From Prevotella melaninogenica (GTDB taxonomy: Bacteria; Bacteroidota; Bacteroidia; Bacteroidales; Bacteroidaceae), in the NCBI RefSeq assembly GCF_018128065.1, contig NZ_CP072359.1, positions 496,001 through 560,000 on the forward strand: 64,000 nt of DNA, in the 5' to 3' direction. The position numbers were made by a program, and so were the translations under genes. The notes below the pieces were generated by a model. The model was not told the origin of the DNA. It was given only the letters and a program-made list of their open reading frames with translations, and ran no database searches. Below, piece by piece: positions 45,071 through 54,865 of this stretch; position 1 is the stretch's first letter; each line of letters starts with the position of its first letter.

Positions 45071-46339
45071 TTATGCTTGTTGCAATGGAACGTTTTGCCG
45101 TGCTATAGACTCACAATAACCCTCAAAAACAGAATGCTCCCTGTCTGTGAGTGCAGTCATATCCTCTTGTATCTTATGGTCGGTTATCTTTCCATAAATC
45201 TGTGTCGTACCTATATTGCTGTGTCCGAGCATCTTGCTGAGCGTTTCCATCGAAATACCATTGGAAAGGCAAATCGTGGTTGAGAATGTGTGGCGAGCCA
45301 TGTGAAAGGTCAAGCCCTTATCTATCCGGCATATCTGCCCGATGTTCACACACGCAAAGGATGCTTTCCTTATTGTAAGATTGGGGAATATCAAGTCGTC
45401 CGATTTCTTGTCCTTGACATAGAGCGAAAGGATTTGCCTCGCAATAGGTAGAAGTGGAATGATGGCTTCCACGTCCGTTTTCTGCCTTTTGATGCGGATT
45501 TCCTCCGTGCCGTCTGCATTACGGATGATATGCTTCGGTTTGAGCCGTTGCATATCCACACGAGCCAGACCAGTAAAGGCACAGAAAAGGAAGAGCTGTC
45601 TTGCACGCTCGAACTGCTTGTCAATAATGGGCGTTTGTAGTACTCGTTGCAGTTCTTCGGTTGTGAGATACCTGCGTGTTCGGTGTGGTAGTTCCGCCTT
45701 GTAATCTACAAAGGGGTCGATGCGGATATACTTCTTCTGCTGACCTATGCCGATGAGTTTTCTAAGGAAGATGATCGCTACCTGAATAGTGGCAAGAGAA
45801 AGGTTGCGCTCTGATTTAAGGTAAAAGTCCATCCCTTCGACAAAACCATAGTCAAGCGATGAGTAGCGAATATCCTCCAGCCCCAAGCGTTCACGCAGAT
45901 AGGACTCGATAAGCTGTGCTGCATAGATGTAGTTGGCAAAGGTCGGCTTGGCTACCGTTATTCCTACGCAAGGACGCTTTTCCTCAATAAATAGTTGGGC
46001 TTCCTCCAAAAGAAAACCTTTGGGCTTGTCTTCTTCCATGAGTTCACGCTTCAGTAACTCGGCGGTGATATAGCCACGTTGCCAAACCAATTCTTGGTAT
46101 TTGCCTTTGGCTTGTTCCTCTTTGGTTTGCAAGTAGCGGTTGATTTCCTTTGTTTCTTCGCCTATTCCTTTGCACCGTCCCTTATGGCTGTCCCAAAGTT
46201 CGGGAGCGATTTCCTTACCCGTGCTGTATTGCACCTGCTCACCGTCTATGGTGATGCGTCCCATAATCGGGCATTTGCCGTTCTTTTTCTCTTTGGAACG
46301 GTTGATATAAAAGAGTGTCTTGAATGTGCTTCGTGCCAT
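45071..46339 (-). CDS. Tyrosine recombinase/integrase, right module, second of a tandem pair
   Basis: 422 aa, starting MARSTFKTLFYINRSKEKKN. The catalytic domain has FTGLARVDMQRLKPKHI (Ala-Arg at the first Arg region), FHMARHTFSTTICLSNG, KMLGHSNIGTTQIYGKI. It is a different subfamily member from 20494-21759. The start lies 4 nt past the stop of the first right recombinase, so the two are translated from one transcript. Confidence 0.9.
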   Translation of the reverse strand: MARSTFKTLFYINRSKEKKNGKCPIMGRITIDGEQVQYSTGKEIAPELWDSHKGRCKGIGEETKEINRYLQTKEEQAKGKYQELVWQRGYITAELLKRELMEEDKPKGFLLEEAQLFIEEKRPCVGITVAKPTFANYIYAAQLIESYLRERLGLEDIRYSSLDYGFVEGMDFYLKSERNLSLATIQVAIIFLRKLIGIGQQKKYIRIDPFVDYKAELPHRTRRYLTTEELQRVLQTPIIDKQFERARQLFLFCAFTGLARVDMQRLKPKHIIRNADGTEEIRIKRQKTDVEAIIPLLPIARQILSLYVKDKKSDDLIFPNLTIRKASFACVNIGQICRIDKGLTFHMARHTFSTTICLSNGISMETLSKMLGHSNIGTTQIYGKITDHKIQEDMTALTDREHSVFEGYCESIARQNVPLQQA

Positions 46340-46343
46340 AATG

Positions 46344-47564
46344 TCAAAGTTTTAAGGTGAATGTATCTTGTATACGTTGTTGCACTTCCTGCATGTCCCG
46401 ATGGATTCTCTCGGAGGAAACAGCTGCATAGATTTGTGTTGTTCTCAAATTTGTGTGTCCGAGCATACGGCTCACCGTTTCAATAGGTACACCTGCCGAA
46501 AGCGTGATAAGCGATGCAAAGGTGTGTCTTGCCATGTGAAAGGTCAGCGGAGTTTCCATCCCGATGTTTCTCTGTATGTAGTGCATTCCATTGAGAATAA
46601 TATCGGTAGTAGGAACATCAAATATAAAACCTGCACGCTTTCCCCTGTACCGCTCCATTATCGCCCAAGCAGGGGGAAGTACCTGTACTCGGTACGGGGT
46701 TTTGGTCTTCATTCGTCTGCCCTTGATGCAGAGTTCGCCTTCTTCCAAAACGATGTTTTCCTCCCGAAGATTACGGACGTCGGAGATTGCCAGCCCTGAA
46801 AAGCAGGAGAAGACGAACAAATCACGGACAATGCGGTAGTTTTCCCATTCAATCTTCAACTCGATGATGCGCTCAAGTTCTTCCTGCGTAATGCTTCTCG
46901 GTTCGCCTTTTGGTCGCTCGTAACTGTAGCCCAAGAACGGATAGAAGTCCAGCACGCCTTTCTTCACCGCCATGCGGACGATGGTCTGCAAAGTAGACAA
47001 GGTACTCGATATACTGCTGCGTTTCAGCTTTCGGTCAATGGTGAGATAATACTCGAAGCCCTCGATAAAGGCTTTGTCCAACTGTGAAAGGGGAACGTCG
47101 CTTACCCTGTGCTTCTTCTGCACATACTCACGAAGCAGGGAGAGTTGGTAGGTACGGAGTTTGAACGTCTTTAAGGCTCGGTCGATACCGATACGTTCCT
47201 TTGTCAGTGTGAGATACTCCCCAAAACTCTCCAAGAGCAAGGCCTGACGGTGGATTTGCCCCTGATAGGCATCTCTCACGTCTGTGGCGGTAAAAGTTTC
47301 TTCTCTTTCACTGAATTCGTGAAAGCGTGCGTGGATAAGTGCGGTGCATTCACCGAGTTTCTGATTGACGGACACAGCCATGCTGCTCTTGCCGATAAGC
47401 CTTTGCTTACGACTGTCCCAAAGAGTGAGCGGAGTCTTGCACTTGGTGGAGAAGCCCGAATGGGTTCTGCCAACGGAGATTCGCCCAATGACAGGCACAA
47501 GTCCTCTCTTGTCGGTTCGTTTCGCCTGAACGAAGAACGATACTTTGAGTTTGTTTTCTTTCAT
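46344..47564 (-). CDS. Tyrosine recombinase/integrase, right module, first of a tandem pair
   Basis: 406 aa from the ATG at 47564 (MKENKLKVSFFVQAKRTDKR); the frame is open to 47687, but a TACCTTTG promoter element and an A-rich site sit between, which favours 47564. The catalytic domain shows SCFSGLAISDVRNL, FHMARHTFASLITLSAG, RMLGHTNLRTTQIYAAV. It is the outermost gene of the right module, pointing inward, as the left one does. A GTTAC-N6-GTAAC dyad and the 20-mer shared with the left end lie upstream. Confidence 0.9.
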   Translation of the reverse strand: MKENKLKVSFFVQAKRTDKRGLVPVIGRISVGRTHSGFSTKCKTPLTLWDSRKQRLIGKSSMAVSVNQKLGECTALIHARFHEFSEREETFTATDVRDAYQGQIHRQALLLESFGEYLTLTKERIGIDRALKTFKLRTYQLSLLREYVQKKHRVSDVPLSQLDKAFIEGFEYYLTIDRKLKRSSISSTLSTLQTIVRMAVKKGVLDFYPFLGYSYERPKGEPRSITQEELERIIELKIEWENYRIVRDLFVFSCFSGLAISDVRNLREENIVLEEGELCIKGRRMKTKTPYRVQVLPPAWAIMERYRGKRAGFIFDVPTTDIILNGMHYIQRNIGMETPLTFHMARHTFASLITLSAGVPIETVSRMLGHTNLRTTQIYAAVSSERIHRDMQEVQQRIQDTFTLKL

Positions 47565-47722
47565 TTTTCTGTCGTTTTTTCTAAATTTCCTTTGCTTGCA
47601 AAGGTACAGATGAACAAGTATTCCTGAGCGATGCAGAAAAATGAAAGATGAAGAATAAAAACCTATGACACAGTTGTTTACATTCAATTCGTAACCCCTT
47701 TTTGCTTTTTCCCTGATGGGTT

Positions 47723-47742
47723 ACGATTTGGTAACGGAACTC
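47723..47742 (-). other. Attachment-like 20-mer at right end of the island
   Basis: The complement reads GAGTTCCGTTACCAAATCGT, one base different from 19080-19099 and inverted relative to it. Here it forms part of a GTTACGATTTGGTAAC dyad (47720-47735). The remaining 112 bp to the helicase half show no gene. Confidence 0.5.
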
Positions 47743-47854
47743 CTGCCGTTTGATGCTCGTTCTTGCTTACCCTCAAAATAGTAAGAAAATGCTAAATGAT
47801 ATTATTTCAAATAGTTACATTCCTTGCGTTTCCCCCTATTTCCCTTAATTCTTA

Positions 47855-49378
47855 ATGACTGATTATGCCCGCAAGATGAGCCTTGATTTACGCATGATTG
47901 ATGAAAATGTTTACTCAGACCATATCGACAACAAGGCAAGTCACTGTGCCAAGATGCTCAATGACTATTACCAAAAGTTCGACGCACAGAAAGGGACACA
48001 GTTTGTTTTCTCTGATTTAGGTACTTATAAGCCCGGTGGAGACTTCAATGTCTATTCGGAAATCAAGCGTAAGCTGGTAGAAGACTATCATATCCCGTCC
48101 TACGAGATACACTTCATTCAGGAGTGCAAGAACGAGAAGGCAAAGAAAGCGATGGTAGATGCCATGAACCGTGGTGACATTCGCATTATCTTCGGTTCTA
48201 CATCCATGCTTGGAACGGGAGTTAATGCCCAGCAACGTGCGGTGGCGGTGCATCAACTTGACACACCCTGGCGACCCTCAGATTTAGAACAGCGCAATGG
48301 TCGGGCAATCCGTAAAGGCAATATGGTTGCCAAAGAATTTGCGGACAACAAGGTCGATGTGATTATCTATGCCGTGGAGCGGTCGTTGGACAGTTATAAG
48401 TTCAACCTACTACATAACAAGCAATTGTTTATCAATCAGCTGAAGACCAACACGCTCGGCAGTCGTACCATTGACGAGGGTTCGATGGACGAGGATAGCG
48501 GTATGAACTTTTCAGAGTATGTTGCCGTGCTATCTGGTAATACGGACTTGTTAGAGAAAGCCAAACTCGACAAGAAGATTGCCACTTTGGAATCCGAGCG
48601 CAAGAACTTCCTCCGTGAACGTGATGCAGCAAACGGCAAGTTGGCAGAGATTGAGAGTTCAGTGTCCTTCCATTCGGACAAAATCAAAGAGGCACAGTCA
48701 GACTTAGCTCTATTTGAGCAGCGTGTAGAACGTGATACCGATGGGCAGCCCATTAACAAACTGACTATCAAGGGCATGGAAGACAGTACCGACATCAAGG
48801 CCATTGCTACCCGTCTGCAAGAGATTGACGAAAAAGCACGCACCAAAGGAGAATACAACAAAATCGGTGAAGTTTATGGTTTTTCCATAATGGTCAAGAC
48901 GGAGAGTACTTCCAAAGACTTGTTCGACTGTTCGGTGAACCGCTTCTTTGTGAAAGGGCAGGAGAGTATCTACTATACCTATAATAACGGTAAGTTGGCA
49001 ACTGACCCGAAACTTGCGTGTCAGAACTTCATTAATGCCTTGGAGCGTATTCCAAAGGTAATAGAGTCGCATGAGAAGGAAATGGCAAAGGTTTTGTCCA
49101 ACAAAGACGTTTACACTAACATTGCTAACAGTTCTTGGAAAAAAGAGGACGAACTTCGTGCGCTCAAGGGGAAGGCAGCAGAGCTGGACAGAAAAATAGC
49201 CTTAACACTTTCACCTCAGGAAGAGGAACAAGATGCAAAGGATGAAATGAAACAAGGAGAGGGTCTGTCCGGCAACAATCATTCTGTCGGGAAAGGGAAT
49301 GATAACCTTTCTGTTCAGGATGCAAAAGAGGAGAAACATTCGCAGAGTTTCAAACCGAAATGGCGGCATTATCCTTAA
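47855..49378 (+). CDS. N6-methylase/SNF2-like helicase, C-terminal part (gene split by the island)
   Basis: 507 aa. Residues 1-190 are the second RecA-like helicase domain: TDYARKMSLDLRM, SMLGTGVNAQQRAVAVHQLD and RPSDLEQRNGRAIRKGN (motifs V and VI). Next is a coiled-coil region (about 230-330) and a Lys/Glu-rich tail. It continues the protein that stops at 18962. The ATG at 47855 is only the first Met after the joint and is unlikely to have its own ribosome site. Together the halves give about 2020 aa. Alone, neither half has a complete ATPase. Confidence 0.85.
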   Translation: MTDYARKMSLDLRMIDENVYSDHIDNKASHCAKMLNDYYQKFDAQKGTQFVFSDLGTYKPGGDFNVYSEIKRKLVEDYHIPSYEIHFIQECKNEKAKKAMVDAMNRGDIRIIFGSTSMLGTGVNAQQRAVAVHQLDTPWRPSDLEQRNGRAIRKGNMVAKEFADNKVDVIIYAVERSLDSYKFNLLHNKQLFINQLKTNTLGSRTIDEGSMDEDSGMNFSEYVAVLSGNTDLLEKAKLDKKIATLESERKNFLRERDAANGKLAEIESSVSFHSDKIKEAQSDLALFEQRVERDTDGQPINKLTIKGMEDSTDIKAIATRLQEIDEKARTKGEYNKIGEVYGFSIMVKTESTSKDLFDCSVNRFFVKGQESIYYTYNNGKLATDPKLACQNFINALERIPKVIESHEKEMAKVLSNKDVYTNIANSSWKKEDELRALKGKAAELDRKIALTLSPQEEEQDAKDEMKQGEGLSGNNHSVGKGNDNLSVQDAKEEKHSQSFKPKWRHYP

Positions 49379-49400
49379 CGTTATTCCACCTTAGTTCTCT

Positions 49401-49447
49401 CTATTAGATTTTGGCAAATAACGCTTGTTATTGCCAAAATCTAATAG
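49401..49447. terminator. 47-bp palindrome between convergent genes
   Basis: CTATTAGATTTTGGCA pairs with TGCCAAAATCTAATAG, extended inward by ATAAC/GTTAT with one bulged A and a GCTT loop, about 21 bp of stem. It sits between the helicase end (plus) and the AbiEii gene end (minus), so it can terminate both. The perfect length is more than a terminator needs. Confidence 0.65.
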
Positions 49448-49464
49448 ATTGCTTGTGTTGTTTA

Positions 49465-50481
49465 CTATTTGCTTATCCTAAACCTTTCTTGAAGTTCGGA
49501 TAGTGCAGCTAATAGTTCTTCAAATGAAGGTTTTTTCCCATAAATCATTGATTCCATCATTGCCTGATAGTCTGATTTCCATTCTTCAAGAATATCTTCT
49601 CGGGGGACAATCCGGAGACGTTTGCGTACATCGGGAGTATAATCCACATCTTTCACTGAAGTATAAATTTCTCTATGATGACGAATAGATTCCCATAATG
49701 CATCATCTTCAATGGCTTTCTGTGCAAAATCTTTATTCATCATGGTGTAAAGGTCATAAAGATGTCGGCTCTTGCGCTCTGCTATCATTCCGTGTCCGGG
49801 AATGGAGAAGAGTTCGTGAAGCAAGAATGCCTTTTCAAGGAATGTCTTTGCGGGAATAGCAGTATAAATGGCACTGTCAGCCAATGGTGTAATCGGAAGA
49901 TGCTCTCCAATAATACTTTTAATTTGTATTGATTCTGTCGGTTCAAGCAATGAACGTGCACTCACTTCCAATACAATATCAGGGCGGAGATATGTAAGCT
50001 CCTTGTCAAAAACTGATTTGTAGTGAAGATAAATCTGACGTGGCTCGGGATAGGTGGCGTCACCTTCGCCATTGGGTTGGGCATTAACTGTGACAAACGA
50101 CAGCAAGCCTTGTCTTTTTAGTTCTTCACACATCATAGGGGTTAGTTCCTCTAAAACAAAAAGCGATGATGCCTTACGCAATTTCTTGATTTGTTTTTTC
50201 GTGAGATCTCCTTCAGGAGCACCAAGAAAAACAGGATTGACAGCAACATCTATATCTTCCGAGAATCGTTCTATAAGTTTCCAACCTTTGCTCAGACTTG
50301 TGCCGCCTTTGAAAACAAGATGCTCTGCTATAGGAAGTGAAAAGATAGTTTGCAAGATTGCAGTTACCCAAAAATCTTTCTCTATCACTTGTGCGGGTAA
50401 CCCGACTTTATCTGCAATTGATTCATAGACGCTTTTCCGTTGTGAGTCGGATAATCCAAGAAACCTATTCATATAGACCAA
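49465..50481 (-). CDS. AbiEii-type nucleotidyltransferase toxin
   Basis: 338 aa. The nucleotidyltransferase signature FKGGTSLSKGWKLIERFSED followed by IDVAV carries the metal-binding acidic pair. IVLEVSARS and the ERKSRHLYDLYTM segment fit the DUF1814/AbiEii family. These toxins add nucleotides to RNA and stop growth, often as phage defence. The gene start overlaps the end of the antitoxin gene by 17 bp. It is likely co-repressed from the antitoxin promoter. Confidence 0.88.
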   Translation of the reverse strand: MVYMNRFLGLSDSQRKSVYESIADKVGLPAQVIEKDFWVTAILQTIFSLPIAEHLVFKGGTSLSKGWKLIERFSEDIDVAVNPVFLGAPEGDLTKKQIKKLRKASSLFVLEELTPMMCEELKRQGLLSFVTVNAQPNGEGDATYPEPRQIYLHYKSVFDKELTYLRPDIVLEVSARSLLEPTESIQIKSIIGEHLPITPLADSAIYTAIPAKTFLEKAFLLHELFSIPGHGMIAERKSRHLYDLYTMMNKDFAQKAIEDDALWESIRHHREIYTSVKDVDYTPDVRKRLRIVPREDILEEWKSDYQAMMESMIYGKKPSFEELLAALSELQERFRISK

Positions 50482-51070
50482 CTATAAATTCCCTTACCTT
50501 TGAAGGCATCAGTTTGAGGTCTGCAACTTGAAGGTGAGGATTTTCGTTTAACTTCATTTTAATGGTAGCAACCTGCTCATCAGTCAGGTTCTCTACTTTC
50601 CAGTCTTTAAGAGCTGTTGTTAAGAGAAGGGCCAACCGGCTACGGATGGAGAAATATCTGGGAGAGACGCGCTTGAATTTTATGTTTTTCCCTTCGCCAA
50701 GATTTATAGTACGTGAGACGCCATCGGTTAAGTAAGCTATGTTCATCGGTATCTGTTGAGTCAGTCCTAACTGGTATTGGGCATAAAGCCCCGTTGGGAC
50801 AATTCTTGCGCCATCCCTTTTTGCCATTGCTTTGGCAATATCCTCAAGCGATGGAGGAACCATACCCAGACCATATACTTTTTCCATTTTGGGATAGCAA
50901 TAAATGCCACGTGCAACTCTAAGCATCTGTCCTTTTTCTACGAGACGTTCCAAAGCCTTATTAACGGCATCTCGATTGCCATACGAAATAAAATCCCCCA
51001 CAAAAAAAACAGAACCACGTCCGCACTTTTTTGATTTTATAAGTATTTTACTTTCAATGCTTTTTGTCAT
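50465..51070 (-). CDS. AbiEi-type antitoxin (DUF6088 family)
   Basis: 201 aa from MTKSIESKILIKSKKCGRGS; the frame is open to 51094 but that start lies inside the operator dyad. The N-terminal winged helix (ALERLVEKGQMLRVARGIYC) binds DNA, and the C-terminal part neutralises the toxin. In type IV systems the antitoxin represses its own operon cooperatively at inverted repeats, and a dyad is present at 51086-51116. Confidence 0.85.
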   Translation of the reverse strand: MTKSIESKILIKSKKCGRGSVFFVGDFISYGNRDAVNKALERLVEKGQMLRVARGIYCYPKMEKVYGLGMVPPSLEDIAKAMAKRDGARIVPTGLYAQYQLGLTQQIPMNIAYLTDGVSRTINLGEGKNIKFKRVSPRYFSIRSRLALLLTTALKDWKVENLTDEQVATIKMKLNENPHLQVADLKLMPSKVREFIVGLYE

Positions 51071-51085
51071 AATTATAATTGTATT

Positions 51086-51116
51086 TTGTCGCAAAATAAT
51101 GCATTATTCACGACAA
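51086..51116 (-). promoter_or_regulatory. Operator dyad of the AbiE operon
   Basis: AATAATGCATTATT (51095-51108) is a perfect palindrome nested in an outer pair TTGTCG/CGACAA (51086-51091, 51111-51116), all centred at about 51101. It lies 16 nt upstream of the antitoxin ATG and overlaps a TATTTTGC promoter-like element, where an autorepressor would act. The stretch 51117-51285 shows nothing else. Confidence 0.6.
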
Positions 51117-51285
51117 CAAAGGTACATATAAAATCTCATAATCAGCACAAAAAACAGAGAAAAGTACGAGCTTAACGAGCTATGCCAGTATTAATGTACG
51201 TATTATCAATTTTGTAACCGTTATTTTGTAATGTAACTGCTTGCATTTACACAAAAAAACAACAATAAAAACCAACAAATACGCA

Positions 51286-51594
51286 TTACCAACTATCTCG
51301 CCTTCTCAGCATCTCGTCAATCTCTTCCCTGAGAAAAAGTAATCGCCCATTGGCTTTGAGATAAGGAATTTTTCCTGCCCAAACCCAGTTGTAAACGGTC
51401 TTTTGCTCCACTTTGAGAATCTTGGATACATCAATGATATCCAAGTATTCGGGTTTCAAGGGAGGATGGACGGTTGTGTCAACAGATTGATCCTGCAGGA
51501 CAAGCAGGCGGTCGAGTTTATCCTCGACGCTTATCAGCTTGTCGAACAGGCGTTTTTGCCAAGTGTCTTCGGTTTTATAATCTATGTACGGCAT
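51286..51594 (-). CDS. Excisionase-type helix-turn-helix protein
   Basis: 102 aa. The C-terminal half is a MerR/Xis winged helix ([40 protein letters not shown]). The N-terminal half is a short coiled segment ([17 protein letters not shown]). It overlaps the end of the primase-helicase gene by 13 bp, the last gene of a four-gene minus-strand operon. Confidence 0.85.
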   Translation of the reverse strand: MPYIDYKTEDTWQKRLFDKLISVEDKLDRLLVLQDQSVDTTVHPPLKPEYLDIIDVSKILKVEQKTVYNWVWAGKIPYLKANGRLLFLREEIDEMLRRRDSW

Positions 51595-53642
51595 AGTTCT
51601 CCTTTTTGATAGTTACCATTGGTATCTTGTGCCAAGATACGTTGTTCTTTCATATAGGCGATGTATTTCTTTGCTGTTCTGTCCTTGATTTCCATTTCGC
51701 GCATCAGAACCTCACAAAGTTCTTGGTAAGTGAGCTTGAAAGAATTTCGGAAGGCTTCTTTGACAACGGCAATGAGTTCTTCAGTCTTGCGCTTTTCCTT
51801 GTCCTCTTTAGACTTCTCGCCACGATAGACGTGCATGTCCTCTGCCTTATCCCAGCCGAAAAGCATCATCGGTACGTCCAACGGACTTCCGTCACGGACT
51901 TTCAATGCTTTTACGACCGAGTATTCGGGATTGTCATCTTTCTCTATGGAAAGAATTCCCGCTGCCTTGCGCTGCAATTCTGAGCCGATATGCCCACGGA
52001 GTTTAATACCATTCGGTACGAAGTGTAGCACGCAAATGATACAGGTATTATAAATCCCTGCCAAGCGATAGAGCTCGTCCACAATGGCAATACTTTCCGT
52101 TTCATCGTTGGCAGAACGTATCAAGTCGGCTATTCCGTCAATCACCACAAGATGGATACCTCCATGCCTGTGATGAAACAAATCCATACTCTCACGGATA
52201 AGTTTCAGCCTGTCCTTACGGGACATAGAGGCAAGGTACAGGGAATGGCAAAACTCCGGTACTGCCGTCAAAGAAGCCCTACGCAGTGTCTTACCCAAGT
52301 TCTTGTGCAGCTGTGCCTCGGACTGTTCCGTGTCATAGTGTAGGACCGCTAAGCCTTTGGGATTGGCGGTAATCTCCAATCCCAAGGTCTTCTCTATCGG
52401 CAATCGTTTTTCTCCCAATGTCCCGGCAAGGATAGCACCCACATAGTTGCTCTTGCCTGTACCTTCACCTCCGGTAATGCAGAACAGATTGTCCTGCGTT
52501 CCTAGTGGAACACCATTCACAGCCACAACCGATTTGGAAATGTCTGGTGGATTCTCATAATCAATCTCACAGGAACGTAACATCATCATGGTTTGGCTAT
52601 ATAGATCTGAGAACATCTTGGCAAGCAGCTCTTTCAGTTCCTTTGCCCCGTTGCCTAAGGCAAAGAAATCTGAAATGTCTTTTTCGGACTTCGTGCCACA
52701 GAGCGGAAGTGAAAGGTTCAAGACCTTGTATTCCGCCAGATGTTCAGACTGTTTATGTGCCTCTCGTACACCTGTTTCATCCGCATCATACAAGAGTATT
52801 ATATGCCTAAAACGAAGCTGAAGGCTCTCAATGATACTTGTCGGTATCTGTGCCGTTTCACTGTTGAAACAAATTGCATTGAAGCCGTGTGCATACAATG
52901 AGAGGACATCTTTTTCTCCACCTGTAATGAAAAGCATATCTCCTTTGGCAGGAATCTGCTCCATTCCAAAGCAATAAGTGGCAGGCATCCGTCCACCATA
53001 AAGAAAGCGGATTTTTGGACTGTGAGGTCGGTATATCTTTACATAGCCGTTTCCGATATAGGCAAACATAGGTTCCGTAGGTGAGCTATAAAGTTCAAAC
53101 TTCTTGCCTTCAGCAGATACACTTTCGTAGCGTTTAAGACTCCGTACACGAAAGCGACGGAGTGTATCCTCATGGATGCCATAATGTGCCCAATAGTTCA
53201 GCAGCCCATCGTCAAATGGCTGTATCTCAAAACTATATGGACGTTCTTCCGTACACTTGTTCATATCAGCCTTAGGAGTGGGAACAATAGTTTCTTTATA
53301 TGCTGACGTGATATGGCTGCTATGCTTTTCACCATTACATAAAGAATACAATCCAAGTTCTTGTACTATCGTTTCCAATACTTCGGGAAAACTTGTTTTC
53401 AGGTTCAAATTACGGAGGGTTGCCACAAACCAGAAGCAATCCCCAGAATAGGTGGTATCTCCATGATCATAGAATTTGTAAGAAGAAGTCTTCCTGTCGT
53501 AGTAGATATGGCAGGAAGCCCGCCTGTCGTCATAGAAAGGACTTCGGAAGTTGCGATGAAGGTTTACCTCAAAGCCAAGGAAATGTGAAAACACATTCAG
53601 ACCTCCTTGTGTAAGTAAAAGAATCTGTTCCTTTTCTATCAT
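51582..53642 (-). CDS. Toprim primase-like/RecA-fold helicase fusion
   Basis: 686 aa. The N-terminus has a CHC2-like zinc or core region ([20 protein letters not shown]), a Toprim domain ([35 protein letters not shown]), then a RecA/RepA-type ATPase with Walker [10 protein letters not shown] and Walker [14 protein letters not shown]-terminal helical domain resembles a winged helix. Such fusions start or support replication of mobile elements. Its end overlaps the downstream HTH gene by 13 bp and its start overlaps the upstream HTH gene by 4 bp (ATGA). Confidence 0.85.
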   Translation of the reverse strand: MIEKEQILLLTQGGLNVFSHFLGFEVNLHRNFRSPFYDDRRASCHIYYDRKTSSYKFYDHGDTTYSGDCFWFVATLRNLNLKTSFPEVLETIVQELGLYSLCNGEKHSSHITSAYKETIVPTPKADMNKCTEERPYSFEIQPFDDGLLNYWAHYGIHEDTLRRFRVRSLKRYESVSAEGKKFELYSSPTEPMFAYIGNGYVKIYRPHSPKIRFLYGGRMPATYCFGMEQIPAKGDMLFITGGEKDVLSLYAHGFNAICFNSETAQIPTSIIESLQLRFRHIILLYDADETGVREAHKQSEHLAEYKVLNLSLPLCGTKSEKDISDFFALGNGAKELKELLAKMFSDLYSQTMMMLRSCEIDYENPPDISKSVVAVNGVPLGTQDNLFCITGGEGTGKSNYVGAILAGTLGEKRLPIEKTLGLEITANPKGLAVLHYDTEQSEAQLHKNLGKTLRRASLTAVPEFCHSLYLASMSRKDRLKLIRESMDLFHHRHGGIHLVVIDGIADLIRSANDETESIAIVDELYRLAGIYNTCIICVLHFVPNGIKLRGHIGSELQRKAAGILSIEKDDNPEYSVVKALKVRDGSPLDVPMMLFGWDKAEDMHVYRGEKSKEDKEKRKTEELIAVVKEAFRNSFKLTYQELCEVLMREMEIKDRTAKKYIAYMKEQRILAQDTNGNYQKGELCRT

Positions 53643-54019
53643 AATTGTCGGTTTTTAGGGTTAAGACATGAACTCATGATGAGATTGTCCTTGAAACGGT
53701 TGAGTCGCCCAAGAACTTCATCGTTTCTCATACCTGATACGCGGAGTCGGTTACATTTCACGGCAATAATAATTGATTTGAAAAAGTAGCGCACATCACC
53801 GCCCTCCGTGTAGCGATACCGTACCAACTGCTTCTTGCGCCAGCGGTAAAGGGTGGACTCTGAAATATTCAGAGTCCCGATTAGGTCTTTCGTGGTCATC
53901 TCCAGCTCGTCGTCAATGTCTTGAATAAGACGGGAGGTGCGCTCAACATACTGCTCAATACGATTGAGCTTGTCTATCAGTTCTTGATAGGCTTGGCTTT
54001 CTACTGCTATTATTTCCAT
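53639..54019 (-). CDS. Helix-turn-helix protein
   Basis: 126 aa. Residues about 5-45 form a coiled coil (QELIDKLNRIEQYVERTSRL). Then comes an HTH (TTKDLIGTLNISESTLYRWR) with a wing (RYRYTEGGDVRYFFKSIIIA). It fits excisionase/replication-control proteins of Bacteroidetes elements. It is coupled by 1-bp and 4-bp overlaps with its neighbours. Confidence 0.75.
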   Translation of the reverse strand: MEIIAVESQAYQELIDKLNRIEQYVERTSRLIQDIDDELEMTTKDLIGTLNISESTLYRWRKKQLVRYRYTEGGDVRYFFKSIIIAVKCNRLRVSGMRNDEVLGRLNRFKDNLIMSSCLNPKNRQL

Positions 54020-54360
54020 CAGCGTAATCGTTTGGTTTTAATTGTTACATGTTCTATTCCAAGTTCACTGACTAACTGTGAAAGTCTTCTGAATGCTTCC
54101 TCAGTAAAAACCTCCAGATGAATTTCTGCTATAGGTAAAGGGCCAGGTTGCCCATTACGTGCAAGAAACTCAAATATTTTGGTAGACTGGATGCCCACCT
54201 TTGAAGCGTACATCAGAATTTGTTCAAGAGTCATTGCTGTCTTTCCTCTTTCCCAGCGCGAAATCCGACTCGAACTAACTTTCAGAATAACAGACAGATA
54301 CTCCTGCGAATAACCATTTTTCACTCTTGCTGACTTCAGCATTTCCAATAACTTTTTCAT
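54019..54360 (-). CDS. XRE-family regulator
   Basis: 113 aa with an N-terminal Cro/CI HTH (LKSARVKNGYSQEYLSVILK, SSRISRWERGKTAMTLEQIL) and a short C-terminal domain. It is the first gene of the operon 54360-51286, so it probably regulates it. The stop overlaps the next start by 1 bp. The upstream region carries the hairpin CCGTCTTGCAGACGG and several TGCAA repeats that could be binding sites. Confidence 0.85.
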   Translation of the reverse strand: MKKLLEMLKSARVKNGYSQEYLSVILKVSSSRISRWERGKTAMTLEQILMYASKVGIQSTKIFEFLARNGQPGPLPIAEIHLEVFTEEAFRRLSQLVSELGIEHVTIKTKRLR

Positions 54361-54562
54361 ACTTATAAAGTTACTAAAGCACCGTTACAAGAGCAACCCG
54401 CCACATGCAAATGTTTGTACACTATGCAATCCGTCTTGCAGACGGTGCAAGTTTGTTTGTTAGTAGCGGAATACACAGTGTACCAATAAATATAACGAAC
54501 TAAATCTAAAACATTTTATCACTCTTATATCTTTGTATAATTATTATTGTTTTGTAAAACTC

Positions 54563-54614
54563 CAGTGCAAGGTGCAAGTCCCTTTATATATAAGGGCTTG
54601 CACCTTGCACTGGA
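54563..54614. repeat. 52-bp palindrome CCAGTGCAAGGTGCAAG...
   Basis: CCAGTGCAAGGTGCAAG (54563-54579) and its inverse (54598-54614), with a further CCCTT/AAGGG pairing inside and one bulged T, form a stem of about 22 bp around TATATATA. A TATCTTTG promoter-like element lies 30 nt upstream on the plus strand. It could be a small RNA hairpin or an element end. Confidence 0.6.
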
Positions 54615-54615
54615 A

Positions 54616-54770
54616 AATGTAGCAGTAAAATCTCTAAATATTTATGGCACAAAGATTTGGAGATATAAACAAAAAGATCTAACTTTGTACTCTGAGAATG
54701 GGAGTGAGTGTGCTTTCAATAGATAGTCAAAATAGCGGTCATAAACCAGTCAGTTTACTGCTACATTTCT
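54616..54770. repeat. 15-bp inverted repeats bounding 155 bp
   Basis: AAATGTAGCAGTAAA (54616-54630) is perfectly inverted as TTTACTGCTACATTT (54756-54770), with another TGCTAC at 54772-54777. The interior is non-coding. It may be a scar of an excised or deleted element or a recombinase arm-site cluster. Confidence 0.5.
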
Positions 54771-54865
54771 GCTACAGAGACTGTCAGTACAAAAAGGTAA
54801 ATATTTAGCTAACAGCGATAAGGACATATTGTGGATTAGTTCAGGCTGGTCCACGCTGAATATCA

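Larger units (their letters stand above)
18963..47854. mobile_element. 29-kb near-palindromic island: two inverted integrase/mobilization modules around an RHS store
   Basis: The island lies between the two halves of one helicase gene. The left module (19.1-24.25 kb, plus strand) and the right module (42.37-47.7 kb, minus strand) carry the same gene order inward from each end: recombinase, recombinase, DUF1896, HTH, HTH, DUF3408, oriT-like repeats. DUF1896 through DUF3408 are nearly identical in the two copies, while the recombinases are divergent relatives. Between them are RHS cassettes reading left (24.3-36.9 kb) and right (36.9-42.0 kb). It could be two related elements that captured each other's cargo, or one element plus an inversion duplication. 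Chimeric assembly across the long inverted repeats cannot be excluded from sequence alone. Confidence 0.75.
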
